Shown here one piece after another: positions 1-9,392 of a DNA stretch of 64,000 bases (the stretch's first letter is position 1; each line of letters begins with the position of its first letter). The position numbers and the translations under genes were made by a program. The DNA lies in the IMG/VR virus record IMGVR_UViG_3300042691_023183, positions 1 to 64,000 of that record. One strand, given 5' to 3'. The notes beneath the pieces are model-generated. The model was not told the DNA's origin, searched no databases, and worked only from the letters and a program-made list of their open reading frames with translations. The stretch comes from a virus.

Positions 1-75
1 GTGCAACAGGCGCTCAAGGTGACAAAGGTGCAACAGGCGCTCAAGGTGACAAAGGTGCAACAGGCGCTCAGGGTG
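1..75 (+). repeat. 27-bp tandem repeat coding collagen-like triplets
   Basis: Two identical 27-bp units (1-27 and 28-54) and a partial third unit (from 55) encode Gly-Ala-Thr-Gly-Ala-Gln-Gly-Asp-Lys. The array continues off the left edge. Identity at DNA level suggests recent expansion or homogenisation, as usual for phage collagen-like fibre shafts. Confidence 0.9.
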
Positions 76-440
76 CTGCTGGTGGTGGTGGTACATCGGA
101 TCGTCGTTTGAAGAAAAATATTCGACCATTGAACAAAGGGTTGAATGAGCTTTTGAAATTGAATCCAGTATCATTTGAGTATAATTCGGTTGGCAACGAT
201 AAAAAGTCGGAAGATGTAGTATCTTATGGCATTATTGCTCAAGATATATTGAATGAATTTCCCGAACTAGTTACTACATTTGAACAAAAAGCACATCCTA
301 ATGATAAGGGTCCACAAAAGTATTACTGGGTTAATTCTGAAAAACTTCAATGGGTAACTATCAATGCTTTCAAGGAATTGAATGATAGAGTGATTGTTTT
401 GGAAAAACAGGTTAAAGAATTGATGGAAAAAATAAAATAA
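1..440 (+). CDS. Tail fibre/spike C-terminus with collagen-like repeats and S74-type chaperone domain (5' truncated)
   Basis: The gene enters from the left edge; the reading frame starts at base 3. The first residues are collagen-like Gly-X-Y triplets in a nine-residue repeat (GATGAQGDK), followed by a short Gly-rich hinge. Next comes a segment opening SDRRLKKNIRPL with LNPVSFEYN further on, typical of the intramolecular chaperone / peptidase S74 domain that ends many phage fibres and spikes. Members of that family trimerise the fibre and often cleave themselves off at a serine just before this domain; the SD of TSDRRLKK is the expected place here (inference). A predicted coiled coil (NDRVIVLEKQVKELMEKI) closes the protein. 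Three glycosyltransferase genes follow on the same strand without a terminator, which makes this fibre a candidate glycan acceptor. Confidence 0.85.
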   Translation, partial: ATGAQGDKGATGAQGDKGATGAQGAAGGGGTSDRRLKKNIRPLNKGLNELLKLNPVSFEYNSVGNDKKSEDVVSYGIIAQDILNEFPELVTTFEQKAHPNDKGPQKYYWVNSEKLQWVTINAFKELNDRVIVLEKQVKELMEKIK

Positions 441-473
441 TTGTTCAATTGGTTATATTGATAATTGTATATA

Positions 474-2870
474 ATGAGTTATAAAATTCTTTACATTACT
501 CCTCATTTATCTACGGGTGGGTGTCCGCAGTATCTTTTAAAGAAATTGCGGTTATTGAATGACATACATGAGTTATATTGTGTGGAATATAACGATTATG
601 GCGAGTGGTTTGTTGTTCAAAAGAACCAAGTAAGAGAATTATTGAAAGAACGGTATTTTGTTTTGGGGGATAATAAGGAAGAGTTGTTATCGATCATTAA
701 CAAAGTACAACCGGACATAATACATTTGGAAGAAATGCCAGAATATTATATGTCTGATGACATATCGTCCAAGGTTTACACCAATAACAGGTTATACAAC
801 ATTGTAGAAACGTCACATGACAGTAGTTTCAACACTGCGTCTAAGCGTTTTTTCCCGGATCGGTTTGTTTTTGTGAGTAATTTTCAGAAAGAGTTGATGA
901 AACCTTTGGGAATTGAGTCACATGTTGTTGAATATCCTATTGTTCATAAGAATAAAGTGAACGATAGAGATAAAGCGTTGATTGCGTTGGGATTAGACCC
1001 TAATTTATTGCATGTGGTTAATGTGGGGTTATGGTCACCGAGGAAAAATCAAGGTGAAATTGTTGAATATGCTAAGAAGATGATTGATTTGCCTATTCAG
1101 TTTCATTTTGTTGGTAATACTGCTGGTAACTTTGAGTCATACTGGTCACCTATTCTTAAAAATCTGCCATCTAACTGCAAAGTTTGGGGTGAACGTAGTG
1201 ATGTTGACACGTTTTACAGTTGTATGGATTTGTTTTTGTTTACGAGTCGTGGAAATGAGAATGATAAGGAGACAAGTCCTATTGTTATACGTGAGGCTAT
1301 TAGTTACAAGTTACCATCGTTGATATATAACTTGCCGGTTTATCTAAACATGTATGACAAGTATAGTAACATCAAATATTTGTCAAATGATTTGGATAAA
1401 AACGTGGATATTATACGATCATACATTTTAAAAAAAAACATTATAAGTGATTATTCTTATATTGTTTCCACGTATCCTACAACGTCTGCATCTTTTATTA
1501 CCACGGTTCAATGTTTGAGATCGTTGACCAACGCTCATAGAATTTTGACCACACATCATTCTTCGTATGAGAAGTTCAAGAATATTGCCGATACGGTGGT
1601 ATATGATGAGGCAAATCCTATTATTAAGCACACGTATTATTGTAATGCTTGGTGGGATACTGGACGATACCGATGTGATATCAATTTAAAGGCCAATGAC
1701 AATGATAATTATCATGGATTGGCTGTTTGGACCAATTATCAGAATGGAATACGTAAATCAAAAGAATTGGGTTATAAGTACAGTGTGTGTTTGAATTACG
1801 ATATTGTATTGAATGATAAAGATTTGGTGGTGGTGGAAGATATTGTTAATCAATTGCGTACATCAACATCCAAGGGGTATTTTATTCATGAGGTATTGGG
1901 TGAAGGTGATACTTTAAAGACGGTATTTTTTGTTATTGACAATGATTATTTTATTGAAAAATTTGAAAGTGTATATAGTGAATCTGATTATAACGCAAGT
2001 ATTGTTAAACACAACTCTCCATCAAATAGTTTGGAGAATTACACGTATCATGTGTTAAAGAACAACTTGAGTGATTTAATTATTACAAAAAAGAATGAGA
2101 GTGAATTGTTTCCGTATAGTTCATTGAATGCTTTTTCGTGTGTTGAGTATTTCACGGTGGTTCCTAATGAATCTCTTACTCAATTTTATATATGGAAGAG
2201 TTCTTCTAACTTGATTGACAACAAAAATGTTATTATTCGTGTGTATGAGGACCGTGCGTGTATTTTGAAGATTGGGTATGTTCAGTTATATAATAGGAAT
2301 TTTTATCATGTTGTTGATGTAAAACCGGGACGGGTTTATGATGTAACTTTGGAAGAATATAATTCTGATTGTGAATGCATCAATTTGAAAAAGATTACTG
2401 TATCTGATATTCGTGATATTGATAAAAACGGACGGTTTGTATTGCGTGATGTGTCCATAAAACCTTCTAATAATATTAATCTACATCATATCAATTCAAA
2501 TGATATCAAATTGGATTATGTTACAGAGTTATCGGTGTGGGGGGTTACATATAGAAGTTATTTACATCAGTCTGAACTCGATGTGATTCATCAACTACAA
2601 AATTATGATAACGACATCAATGTAATTATCAAAAACGCTTCATTGAACGTATCTCCCGATCAACTTGTTCAATATATTCGAAAGACACATTCACATATGT
2701 TGACAAATAATATTTCGAGTACTTCATTGAATCCCAGAAACGGTAAGAACAGTATCGCATATGTTGTGAACAGCAATTGGATTCGTAACTTTAAAACAAT
2801 AGATTCTATAGACGAATTTCATAGTTATATGAAGGTGGGTTCTCTACACCATAATTTTAAATCGTTATGA
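474..2870 (+). CDS. Large multidomain glycosyltransferase (GT4-like N-terminus)
   Basis: 798 residues from ATG 474; an upstream in-frame TTG at 465 is a less likely start. The N-terminal ~310 residues look like a GT-B family 4 transferase: an opening ILYITPHLSTGG strand-loop, a donor-domain start NVGLWSPRKNQG, and the acidic patch KETSPIVIREA near residues 265-275 that corresponds to the E-x7-E nucleotide-sugar binding region. Residues ~330-600 open with a new strand (YSYIVSTYPTTSASF) and contain SVCLNYDIVLND, suggesting a second, GT-A-like domain. The C-terminal ~200 residues are unrecognised beta-rich sequence. It overlaps the next glycosyltransferase by 4 bp (ATGA), implying coupled translation. 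Donor and acceptor are unknown. Confidence 0.65.
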   Translation: MSYKILYITPHLSTGGCPQYLLKKLRLLNDIHELYCVEYNDYGEWFVVQKNQVRELLKERYFVLGDNKEELLSIINKVQPDIIHLEEMPEYYMSDDISSKVYTNNRLYNIVETSHDSSFNTASKRFFPDRFVFVSNFQKELMKPLGIESHVVEYPIVHKNKVNDRDKALIALGLDPNLLHVVNVGLWSPRKNQGEIVEYAKKMIDLPIQFHFVGNTAGNFESYWSPILKNLPSNCKVWGERSDVDTFYSCMDLFLFTSRGNENDKETSPIVIREAISYKLPSLIYNLPVYLNMYDKYSNIKYLSNDLDKNVDIIRSYILKKNIISDYSYIVSTYPTTSASFITTVQCLRSLTNAHRILTTHHSSYEKFKNIADTVVYDEANPIIKHTYYCNAWWDTGRYRCDINLKANDNDNYHGLAVWTNYQNGIRKSKELGYKYSVCLNYDIVLNDKDLVVVEDIVNQLRTSTSKGYFIHEVLGEGDTLKTVFFVIDNDYFIEKFESVYSESDYNASIVKHNSPSNSLENYTYHVLKNNLSDLIITKKNESELFPYSSLNAFSCVEYFTVVPNESLTQFYIWKSSSNLIDNKNVIIRVYEDRACILKIGYVQLYNRNFYHVVDVKPGRVYDVTLEEYNSDCECINLKKITVSDIRDIDKNGRFVLRDVSIKPSNNINLHHINSNDIKLDYVTELSVWGVTYRSYLHQSELDVIHQLQNYDNDINVIIKNASLNVSPDQLVQYIRKTHSHMLTNNISSTSLNPRNGKNSIAYVVNSNWIRNFKTIDSIDEFHSYMKVGSLHHNFKSL

Positions 2871-4966
2871 AAATTTGTCATGTTACACCGGGATTGATTT
2901 CTATTCCTCCCAACGGATGGGGTGCAATTGAAAAGATTATTTGGGAATACAAACAATCGTTGGAACGATTGGGTCACATATGTGATATTAAATATTTGGA
3001 TGATGTTCGTAAGGAAGATTATGACATTGTTCATATACATGTTGCCAATCTCGCTTTGATTGCGTCAGAACGCAACATTCCTTATGTGTTTACGATGCAC
3101 GATCATCATACTGAGGTGTATGGAAAAGATTCTGTATTGTATAAACAGAATCGTGACGCTATTGAGAAATCGGTTGTATCATTTGTACCCGCAAAACATT
3201 TGGTGTCATATTTTGATAGTAAACGTGTAAAGTATTTACGTCACGGTGTTAACAGTTCGTTTTTTACTTTTACGTCACGTGATATTCCAAATCGTCATAA
3301 ACTATTGTGCGTTGGTCGTAATGGTTTGGCAGAAGACATGTCGTTTGATCGTAAAGGATTTATTTACGCAATTGAAGCTGCACGTAAACATGGACTTGAA
3401 ATAACTGTCGCTGGTCCTAGTGCCAATAAGGAATTCTTTGAAAAAAACAAAGATTTCAAACCGTATGATAAATTGACGTTTATGTACGATTTGAATGAAG
3501 AACAACTGTTAACAACTTATCAGAATCATACGATTTTCCTACATCCTTCATCTGTAGAAGCTGGTCATCCAAATTTAACTTTGCTTGAAGCAATGTCGTG
3601 TGCTCTTCCCGTTGTATCTACATATGATGATAATAGTTTACCGGGAATGGTCAAGATAGAACGTACAGTTGATTCTGTGTATAATGGAATTGCAACTGTG
3701 ATGAATACGTGGGAAATTTTACGTAAAGAGGCACTTGCGTATGCCCGAGACAATGATTGGAATCATATTGTGGATGATTTGGTTAGGGAATATAGAAAGA
3801 TTGATGAATACCGTATGACAAATGAATTGAATGAGATTTATGATTCAACTCAGAGTACTGATAAACAATTACAGGGTGCTAAGATAGAGATTAACTATAC
3901 GGATGGTGCATATTTGTCTATTAATGGCGGTGATGTAAATACTCGTTACAGTTTTGACTTTATTGATGATGAATTTGACGAAGTTTTGTACAGTGGTACA
4001 ATTAAAACAAACGAGTGGGCAAAATGTTTAATCAAACGTTATATTCCGTATCGTGTTAAGTTGAGTGTAGATTCAAAACTTTTGTTGAATCAAAAGTTGA
4101 ATTTGAAAGGTAAAGAAGTTTTGATTTGTATGGATACTAAGTCACTTGGTGATTGTATTGCGTGGTTTCCATATATTGAAGAATTTAGAAAGAAACATGA
4201 ATGTAATGTTACATGTGCTACGAATTGGGAGTCATTGTTTAAAGAAAACTATCCAGACATTAAGTTTTGTGGATTACAGTGGAGTGGAAATTTTTATGCT
4301 ATTTACATGATCGGTTGTTATCCCGATACACATCGTTCTTTGTTTAACTATAAAGATGTTTCGTTGCAAAGACTATCATCGTCTATATTGGGAGTCAATC
4401 ATAAAGAGATTAGACCTAATGTTGTCATTAAGAATACCGCTCGAAAAATTGAACAAAAGTATGTTTGTTTTGCGACACAATCAACTGCTCAGGCCAAGTA
4501 TTGGAACAATCCAACTGGTTGGCAAGAGACGTGTGATTATTTGAACAGTATTGGTTTGAAACCGGTTTTGATTCAATCAGAAAAAGAAGACAGATTTACA
4601 AATATCCTCAATCTTTCTGGTCCCAAAGACATACATGAAACTATAAATCTTTTGTATAATTGTGAGTTTTTCATCGGCATTGGATCTGGTTTGTCGTGGT
4701 TATCGTGGGCAGTTAAAAAGCCTACGGTATTGGTGAGTGGTTTTAGTTTACCTCGTAGTGAATTTTTCACTCCGTATCGGGTTATTAATACCAACGTATG
4801 TAATGGTTGTTGGAATGAATATGATTTTGACCGTGGGGATTGGAATTGGTGTCCTCGTCAAAAAGGAACTCCACGTCAATTTGAGTGTTCCCGAGAAATT
4901 AGTTCTAAGATGGTCATTGATACCATCAACAAACTTGTTATAGATGAAGGTATACGTACATCTTGA
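2867..4966 (+). CDS. GT4 glycosyltransferase fused to an autotransporter-heptosyltransferase-like (TibC/Aah-type) domain
   Basis: 699 residues. Residues 1-~310 form a GT4 transferase: PPNGWGAIEKIIWEY near the start, and HPSSVEAGHPNLTLLEAMS in the donor site. After a linker, residues ~420-699 form a second, GT9-like GT-B domain with LGDCIAWFPYIEEF, YWNNPTGW and GIGSGLSWLSW, ending in a four-cysteine finger (Cys645, Cys648, Cys662, Cys674) in the context CNGCW...WCPRQKGTPRQFEC. That finger with its KGT-x-RQ-x-EC tail is the hallmark I know from bacterial autotransporter heptosyltransferases (TibC, Aah), where it binds iron. Those enzymes O-glycosylate serines of beta-helical passenger proteins. 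Sequence and fold assignment are seen; the acceptor here is inference. The next gene is a stand-alone relative of the C-terminal half. Confidence 0.75.
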   Translation: MKICHVTPGLISIPPNGWGAIEKIIWEYKQSLERLGHICDIKYLDDVRKEDYDIVHIHVANLALIASERNIPYVFTMHDHHTEVYGKDSVLYKQNRDAIEKSVVSFVPAKHLVSYFDSKRVKYLRHGVNSSFFTFTSRDIPNRHKLLCVGRNGLAEDMSFDRKGFIYAIEAARKHGLEITVAGPSANKEFFEKNKDFKPYDKLTFMYDLNEEQLLTTYQNHTIFLHPSSVEAGHPNLTLLEAMSCALPVVSTYDDNSLPGMVKIERTVDSVYNGIATVMNTWEILRKEALAYARDNDWNHIVDDLVREYRKIDEYRMTNELNEIYDSTQSTDKQLQGAKIEINYTDGAYLSINGGDVNTRYSFDFIDDEFDEVLYSGTIKTNEWAKCLIKRYIPYRVKLSVDSKLLLNQKLNLKGKEVLICMDTKSLGDCIAWFPYIEEFRKKHECNVTCATNWESLFKENYPDIKFCGLQWSGNFYAIYMIGCYPDTHRSLFNYKDVSLQRLSSSILGVNHKEIRPNVVIKNTARKIEQKYVCFATQSTAQAKYWNNPTGWQETCDYLNSIGLKPVLIQSEKEDRFTNILNLSGPKDIHETINLLYNCEFFIGIGSGLSWLSWAVKKPTVLVSGFSLPRSEFFTPYRVINTNVCNGCWNEYDFDRGDWNWCPRQKGTPRQFECSREISSKMVIDTINKLVIDEGIRTS

Positions 4967-5756
4967 AAGCAATCAATTGGGTGACTGCATTGCGTGGTTA
5001 CCCTATATTGATATTGCCAGAGAAAAATATGGATGGGACGTATATACAAACTTTTATTATAAAAATTTGTTTGCGGACTCGTATCCTTACCTGAAATTTG
5101 AGGTACCGTCTTCATATGATAAGAAAGTGGTGATTGACGTTGTTGATAGAGAAAAACCTCTACAATGGTCATCTGCGCACGCTTTAGGGGTTGATTATAG
5201 TGAACAACGTCCACGATTTAATCTATCAAAACTCAAAAAGACTCCGGGTAAGACAATTACTTTTTCTGAATATGGAAGTAACTATTGTAAGTCGTGGAAC
5301 AATCCTATGGGATGGTTTAAAACGATACAACACATTAAAACTATAGGATATGATCCAATTGCGGTATCAAAAGAACCGACTTTGTTATTAAACGTAGCTG
5401 ATTGTACCGGTTTGGATCTATTGGAGGTCTGTAACTTGATTTATAGTTCTTCTGTATATATTGGTGTAAGTTCAGGATTGGCGTGGTTGGCATGGTGTTT
5501 GGGTATACCTGTAATCATGATAAGTGGACATACCAAGCGTTATTTTGAATTTAACAGTAATATTGTTAGATTGGGTCCATCAGAACCAATCTGTTTTGGG
5601 TGTTATAACGATAACAATTTAGAAATTAACTGGGAAGACGTATGGTGTCCACACTATAAAGGAACCTACAGACAACATGAGTGTACATATACTATTAGTC
5701 ATACCGATGTAGTTAACGCTATAAATTATGTGCTAAAAAATAGTCTTAAAATATAA
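4944..5756 (+). CDS. Stand-alone autotransporter-heptosyltransferase-like protein
   Basis: 270 residues, starting 23 bp inside the end of the preceding gene. It parallels the C-terminal domain of that protein along its length: LGDCIAWLPYID near the N-terminus, SWNNPMGW, GVSSGLAWLAW, and a cysteine finger Cys217, Cys220, Cys235, Cys247 in the context CFGCY...WCPHYKGTYRQHEC. It lacks both a GT4 partner and the N-terminal barrel domain of bacterial TibC-type enzymes, so it is a minimal catalytic half. The pair looks like a gene or domain duplication followed by fusion or fission. Probable role: O-glycosylation of a protein, perhaps phage fibre or tail. The acceptor is unknown. Confidence 0.7.
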   Translation: MKVYVHLESNQLGDCIAWLPYIDIAREKYGWDVYTNFYYKNLFADSYPYLKFEVPSSYDKKVVIDVVDREKPLQWSSAHALGVDYSEQRPRFNLSKLKKTPGKTITFSEYGSNYCKSWNNPMGWFKTIQHIKTIGYDPIAVSKEPTLLLNVADCTGLDLLEVCNLIYSSSVYIGVSSGLAWLAWCLGIPVIMISGHTKRYFEFNSNIVRLGPSEPICFGCYNDNNLEINWEDVWCPHYKGTYRQHECTYTISHTDVVNAINYVLKNSLKI

Positions 5757-5791
5757 ATATCTAGTCTTTCAAATTTTTAGAAATATTTATA
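5752..5791 (+). promoter_or_regulatory. Putative late promoter(s) ahead of tail sheath
   Basis: TATAAATA at 5752-5759, identical to the T4 late-promoter core, overlaps the stop codon of the previous gene. ATATTTATA, the motif recurring before other virion genes here, lies at 5783-5791. Either could drive the sheath gene, whose ATG is at 5851 behind an AAAGGA ribosome site. Confidence 0.5.
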
Positions 5792-5850
5792 TTTAGAGTT
5801 TTTTGTATGCGTCTCATACAAAACTAACCAATCGAAAGGAAATTTAGCAT

Positions 5851-8800
5851 ATGCCAATTACAGAAGGGGGAACATTTACCCCACATGATAAAATTGTAAG
5901 TCCAGGCGTTTTCAGTCGTGAAAACGATCTATCAGGACTTGCTCAGGGCGTGGCTGATATCGGTGGGGCCATTGTCGCTCCCTTTCCAAAGGGACCGGGA
6001 TTTGCTCCAACGATTGTCACCAGCGTGTCTGAGTTAGAAGAAAAATTCGGTGTAGCGGACGGAGTATATTACGGTCCATACACTGCCAAACAGTATCTAC
6101 AGGAACAGGGTCTTGTGACCATTTGTCGTGTAGGTGCGTTGACCGGATATAAGCAAGATAATCCATTTGTTATCTACGCAATTCCGGGTTATTATAATCG
6201 TGCAAACGAAAGTGGTTCATTTACTGCTTTGGGAACAGCCGATTCATCATATATCGCTCTGGATCCAGACGATATTACAGTTAACGTACAATACGTTAGT
6301 TCAAGTGGCGGTACTGAGACATTGACTATTACCGGCAGTTTGTACGCAAACTTCGAAACCAGTTCATTCTCAACCTACAACCCACCAGGCACAACTGGTA
6401 ACAAGACTTACACCACTCGTTATATCGGTGATGTAAATCTCACATTTGACGCTGCGTCATTTGAAATCAGTTCAAGTTATCAAGGTGACTTGACAATTAG
6501 TTCTGAAGCTAAGTTGTTACGTGCTCTTGCTGAACAAACTGGACGTTTGTCTGGTAGTTTGGCAACCACAAGCAGTTTGGTTAAGTTGAGTGACGACTTC
6601 CCAGTTTCAGGTACTGCGTCTGAAGTTATTATCAATGGCATCAATTTTGCCAAGTACCGTCCAACCAATAGTTGCGGTGTTCAAATTCAATTGACTTGTA
6701 ACATTACTGGTAGTTTTGGTAAGTTTACTACATTCACCGAGACCGTTGTTTCTGGTGGAGATCCATGTAATCCAGGCGCAGCCCGTGAAGCAGTAGTGCT
6801 TGCAGTATTGGGAAATACCCAAAACGCAACTATTCAATCGGATGCATCTAACAAGTTGGCACAAGTTGTATATGGTTTCGAAGGTTCAGTGTTGAGCAAG
6901 AAGGTTGCAACATCAGGATTGTACAGTGGTAGCGCTGATCCAACCGCACAAGACTTTGTTCTTGACTTGCGTTATAACATCGGTGGTTCAAGTGGAAGTT
7001 ATGGAACCTATGAATTCTCATTGGATCCAGCAAGTTCTAACTATATTACCAATGTATTTGGAACAGATCCAACTGCAGGTGATCCAGCAAAACAAGTTGC
7101 TGGTCAAAAGATTGAAGCTGCATATCTCTACAAGATCTTCAAGGATACCATCGCTCGTATTTCTGAAGAGTCAACCGATCCTTCCGATGGTTGGAAGATT
7201 GTAGGAAGTGAAGCTCCTTATACACCAACTGGTGGTGAAAATAAGGTTCAATTCACTGGTAATCCATTGAAGCTTACTGACGACTTTGGTTACTCACCAA
7301 CAACTGGTGACAGTGACTTCAGTTTGAAGTGGGCAACCACTCCATGGGTTAACTCACAACAAGTTGCACCATTCACTGGCACAGCTGATGTGACTGCTCG
7401 TCCACAACGTTTCCCACTCTTCCGTCTACACACACTTGCTGACGGAACCAATACAAACACTTCCTACAAGGTTGAAATCAGTGACGTAAAACTCGCTGGT
7501 ACTGTTGCTGGTAGTGACTATGGTTCATTCACATTGAGTGTACGTAAGTTCAGTGACACTGATAAGAATCCTAAGTACTTGGAACGTTTCCAAAACTTGA
7601 ATCTTGATCCAGATAGCAGTAACTTTATCGCTCGCCGTATTGGTGATCGTTACAACTATATTGCTTACTCTGGTAAGATTATTGAGTTTGGTACTTATGC
7701 TAACTTGAGTAAGTATATTCGTGTTGAGATGACCGAGAATGTGTATCCAGAAGCAGCAATTCCTTATGGATTTGATGCTCTTGCTACACCACTCGGAGGT
7801 AACGTTGGTGGATTCTTGCCACCAGTACAGTTTACCCGCGCTTCAACATATTCATCTGCTCCGGGTAAGTATCCATCAGGTATCGTGTTTGGTGAGCCAC
7901 CAGTTGGTGCATCAGACGATTTGTTGGCCTTGTATCCTACATCATCAGTTGGTGTATATAGCGTACATAACGACAATCTTCAATACTTCGCTCCATTGCC
8001 TGCTTACGAAGGTTTCACTTCAATCGGCAATAACGTTGTATTCGATCTTGAAACTGGTGATACATACAATCCAACTGGTTCTAAACAACCAGACGTTCAA
8101 AACGATAGCGGTGGTGTTCCATCAACTTATGACGCTGCATACGAATCAACACGTGTGAAGATGCGTAAGTTCGTCTTTGGTTTCCAAGGCGGATTTGATG
8201 GTCAATCACCAGCAATTCCAATTAATGTTGGATCTGATATCATCCCAGGCAATACACAAGGTTTGAATTGTACCAACATTACAAGCCCAGGCAGTGTTGC
8301 TTACAGACAGTGTGTCGGTGCATTGGGTAACGCTGATGAGTTCGATATTAACTTGATCGCTACTCCGGGTATCTTCTACCAACACCACAGTTATGTGGCT
8401 CAGTTGGTAATCGATATGTGTGAAGCACGTGGTGATTGTTTCTACATCATGGATAACGTGGTGTTTCCTAAGAGCAATCAAAGCACTGGATTGATTGATG
8501 CCGCAATTAACGTTGCTGCCACAATCGATAGCAGTTACGCTGCTACTTACTATCCATGGGTCAAGATTCTTGACACCAACTTGAACAAGATTATTAGTGT
8601 ACCTCCATCTGTTGTTCTACCTGCTATCTACGCAGCAAACGATAAGGCATCTGCTGAATGGTTTGCTCCAGCCGGTTTGAACCGTGGTGGTATCACTCAA
8701 GCTGTTCAAGTGTTGGATCGTTTGACACACGGTGAACGTGATACACTCTATGAAGGTCGTGTTAACCCAATCGCAGCATTCCCCGGTCAGGGTATCTGTG

Positions 8801-9159
8801 TATGGGGTCAAAAGACTCTTCAAATCGCACCAAGCGCATTGGATCGTATCAACGTTCGTCGTTTGATGATCAACTTGAAGAAGTTCATTGCTTCAAGTTC
8901 ACGTTTCTTGGTATTCGAACAGAACGTGGCAAATACACGTAATCGTTTCTTGAGTATCGTTAATCCATATTTGGAACAAGTACAATCACGTAGTGGTTTG
9001 TACGCCTTCCAAGTTAAGATGGACGAAACCAACAACACACCTGATTTGATCGATAGAAACATCCTCTACGGACAAATCTTCCTACAACCAACCAAGACTG
9101 CTGAATTCATCGTTCTTGACTTCAACATCTTGCCAACTGGTGCAAGTTTCGGTGCTTAA
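5851..9159 (+). CDS. Contractile tail sheath protein (gp18-like)
   Basis: 1102 residues, considerably longer than T4 gp18 (about 660). The N-terminus (VSPGVFSRENDLSG, then a domain with VGALTGYKQDNPF) and the C-terminal ~150 residues (GICVWGQKTLQ, INVRRLMINLKKFI, FEQNVANTRNRF, FIVLDFNILPTG) are characteristic of myovirus sheath proteins; these conserved ends form the inner contractile core. The central ~700 residues, rich in Ser/Thr/Gly, are extra surface-type domains. A good ribosome site (GAAAGGAAA) precedes ATG 5851 and a strong terminator follows, so it is probably a highly expressed single-gene late unit. Its codons are more C-ending than in neighbouring glycosyltransferase genes, consistent with high expression. 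Confidence 0.93.
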   Translation: MPITEGGTFTPHDKIVSPGVFSRENDLSGLAQGVADIGGAIVAPFPKGPGFAPTIVTSVSELEEKFGVADGVYYGPYTAKQYLQEQGLVTICRVGALTGYKQDNPFVIYAIPGYYNRANESGSFTALGTADSSYIALDPDDITVNVQYVSSSGGTETLTITGSLYANFETSSFSTYNPPGTTGNKTYTTRYIGDVNLTFDAASFEISSSYQGDLTISSEAKLLRALAEQTGRLSGSLATTSSLVKLSDDFPVSGTASEVIINGINFAKYRPTNSCGVQIQLTCNITGSFGKFTTFTETVVSGGDPCNPGAAREAVVLAVLGNTQNATIQSDASNKLAQVVYGFEGSVLSKKVATSGLYSGSADPTAQDFVLDLRYNIGGSSGSYGTYEFSLDPASSNYITNVFGTDPTAGDPAKQVAGQKIEAAYLYKIFKDTIARISEESTDPSDGWKIVGSEAPYTPTGGENKVQFTGNPLKLTDDFGYSPTTGDSDFSLKWATTPWVNSQQVAPFTGTADVTARPQRFPLFRLHTLADGTNTNTSYKVEISDVKLAGTVAGSDYGSFTLSVRKFSDTDKNPKYLERFQNLNLDPDSSNFIARRIGDRYNYIAYSGKIIEFGTYANLSKYIRVEMTENVYPEAAIPYGFDALATPLGGNVGGFLPPVQFTRASTYSSAPGKYPSGIVFGEPPVGASDDLLALYPTSSVGVYSVHNDNLQYFAPLPAYEGFTSIGNNVVFDLETGDTYNPTGSKQPDVQNDSGGVPSTYDAAYESTRVKMRKFVFGFQGGFDGQSPAIPINVGSDIIPGNTQGLNCTNITSPGSVAYRQCVGALGNADEFDINLIATPGIFYQHHSYVAQLVIDMCEARGDCFYIMDNVVFPKSNQSTGLIDAAINVAATIDSSYAATYYPWVKILDTNLNKIISVPPSVVLPAIYAANDKASAEWFAPAGLNRGGITQAVQVLDRLTHGERDTLYEGRVNPIAAFPGQGICVWGQKTLQIAPSALDRINVRRLMINLKKFIASSSRFLVFEQNVANTRNRFLSIVNPYLEQVQSRSGLYAFQVKMDETNNTPDLIDRNILYGQIFLQPTKTAEFIVLDFNILPTGASFGA

Positions 9160-9177
9160 TTGAACTGAAAATAATTC

Positions 9178-9208
9178 AAAACCCCGCCCTAAAAAGCGGG
9201 GTTTTTTT
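9178..9208 (+). terminator. Rho-independent terminator after tail sheath
   Basis: GC-rich stem (ccccgc/gcgggg, extended by A-T pairs) with an 8-base loop and a run of seven T, 20 bp after the sheath stop codon. Confidence 0.93.
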
Positions 9209-9221
9209 AACACAAAAAATA

Positions 9222-9392
9222 ATGAACAAAACTCAAATACTAGGAATAATAAGACACGTTCTAACTTTCGGTGCAGGCTTTTTAGTAGCCAGCGGAAAGT
9301 TAGACCTCAACGGAGCTGAAACAATTATAGGCGCAGCACTCGCTCTTATCGGCAGTGTGTGGTCAGTTATCGCTCCTGAAAAACAGAGTTAA
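9222..9392 (+). CDS. Small membrane protein, Pam3_gp28-like putative holin
   Basis: 56 residues, too short for many gene callers. It opens MNKTQILGIIRHVLTFGAG, a hydrophobic segment with a conserved-looking GIIRH...GG/AG turn, then a short polar hairpin (SGKLDLNGAE), then a second hydrophobic segment (IIGAALALIGSVWSVI). Two membrane segments with a polar hairpin and the IRH/WS signature resemble the Pam3_gp28 family of putative phage holins. It stands alone between two strong terminators (9178-9208 and 9407-9433), so it must have its own promoter or depend on readthrough. Holin function is inferred from family resemblance and size; no endolysin is adjacent. Confidence 0.75.
   Translation: MNKTQILGIIRHVLTFGAGFLVASGKLDLNGAETIIGAALALIGSVWSVIAPEKQS

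Noticed and set aside
1-75. CRISPR-like repeat at the left edge
   Set aside because: Units are contiguous 27-bp tandem repeats without spacers and encode collagen triplets.
465-473. TTG 465 as the start of the first glycosyltransferase
   Set aside because: ATG 474 lies 9 bases downstream and gives the expected N-terminal strand (MSYKILYITP).
7739-8158. Plus-strand frame of 139 codons inside the tail sheath
   Set aside because: Out-of-frame shadow; rich in His, Leu, Gln and Ser as expected from shifted sheath codons, with no ribosome site.
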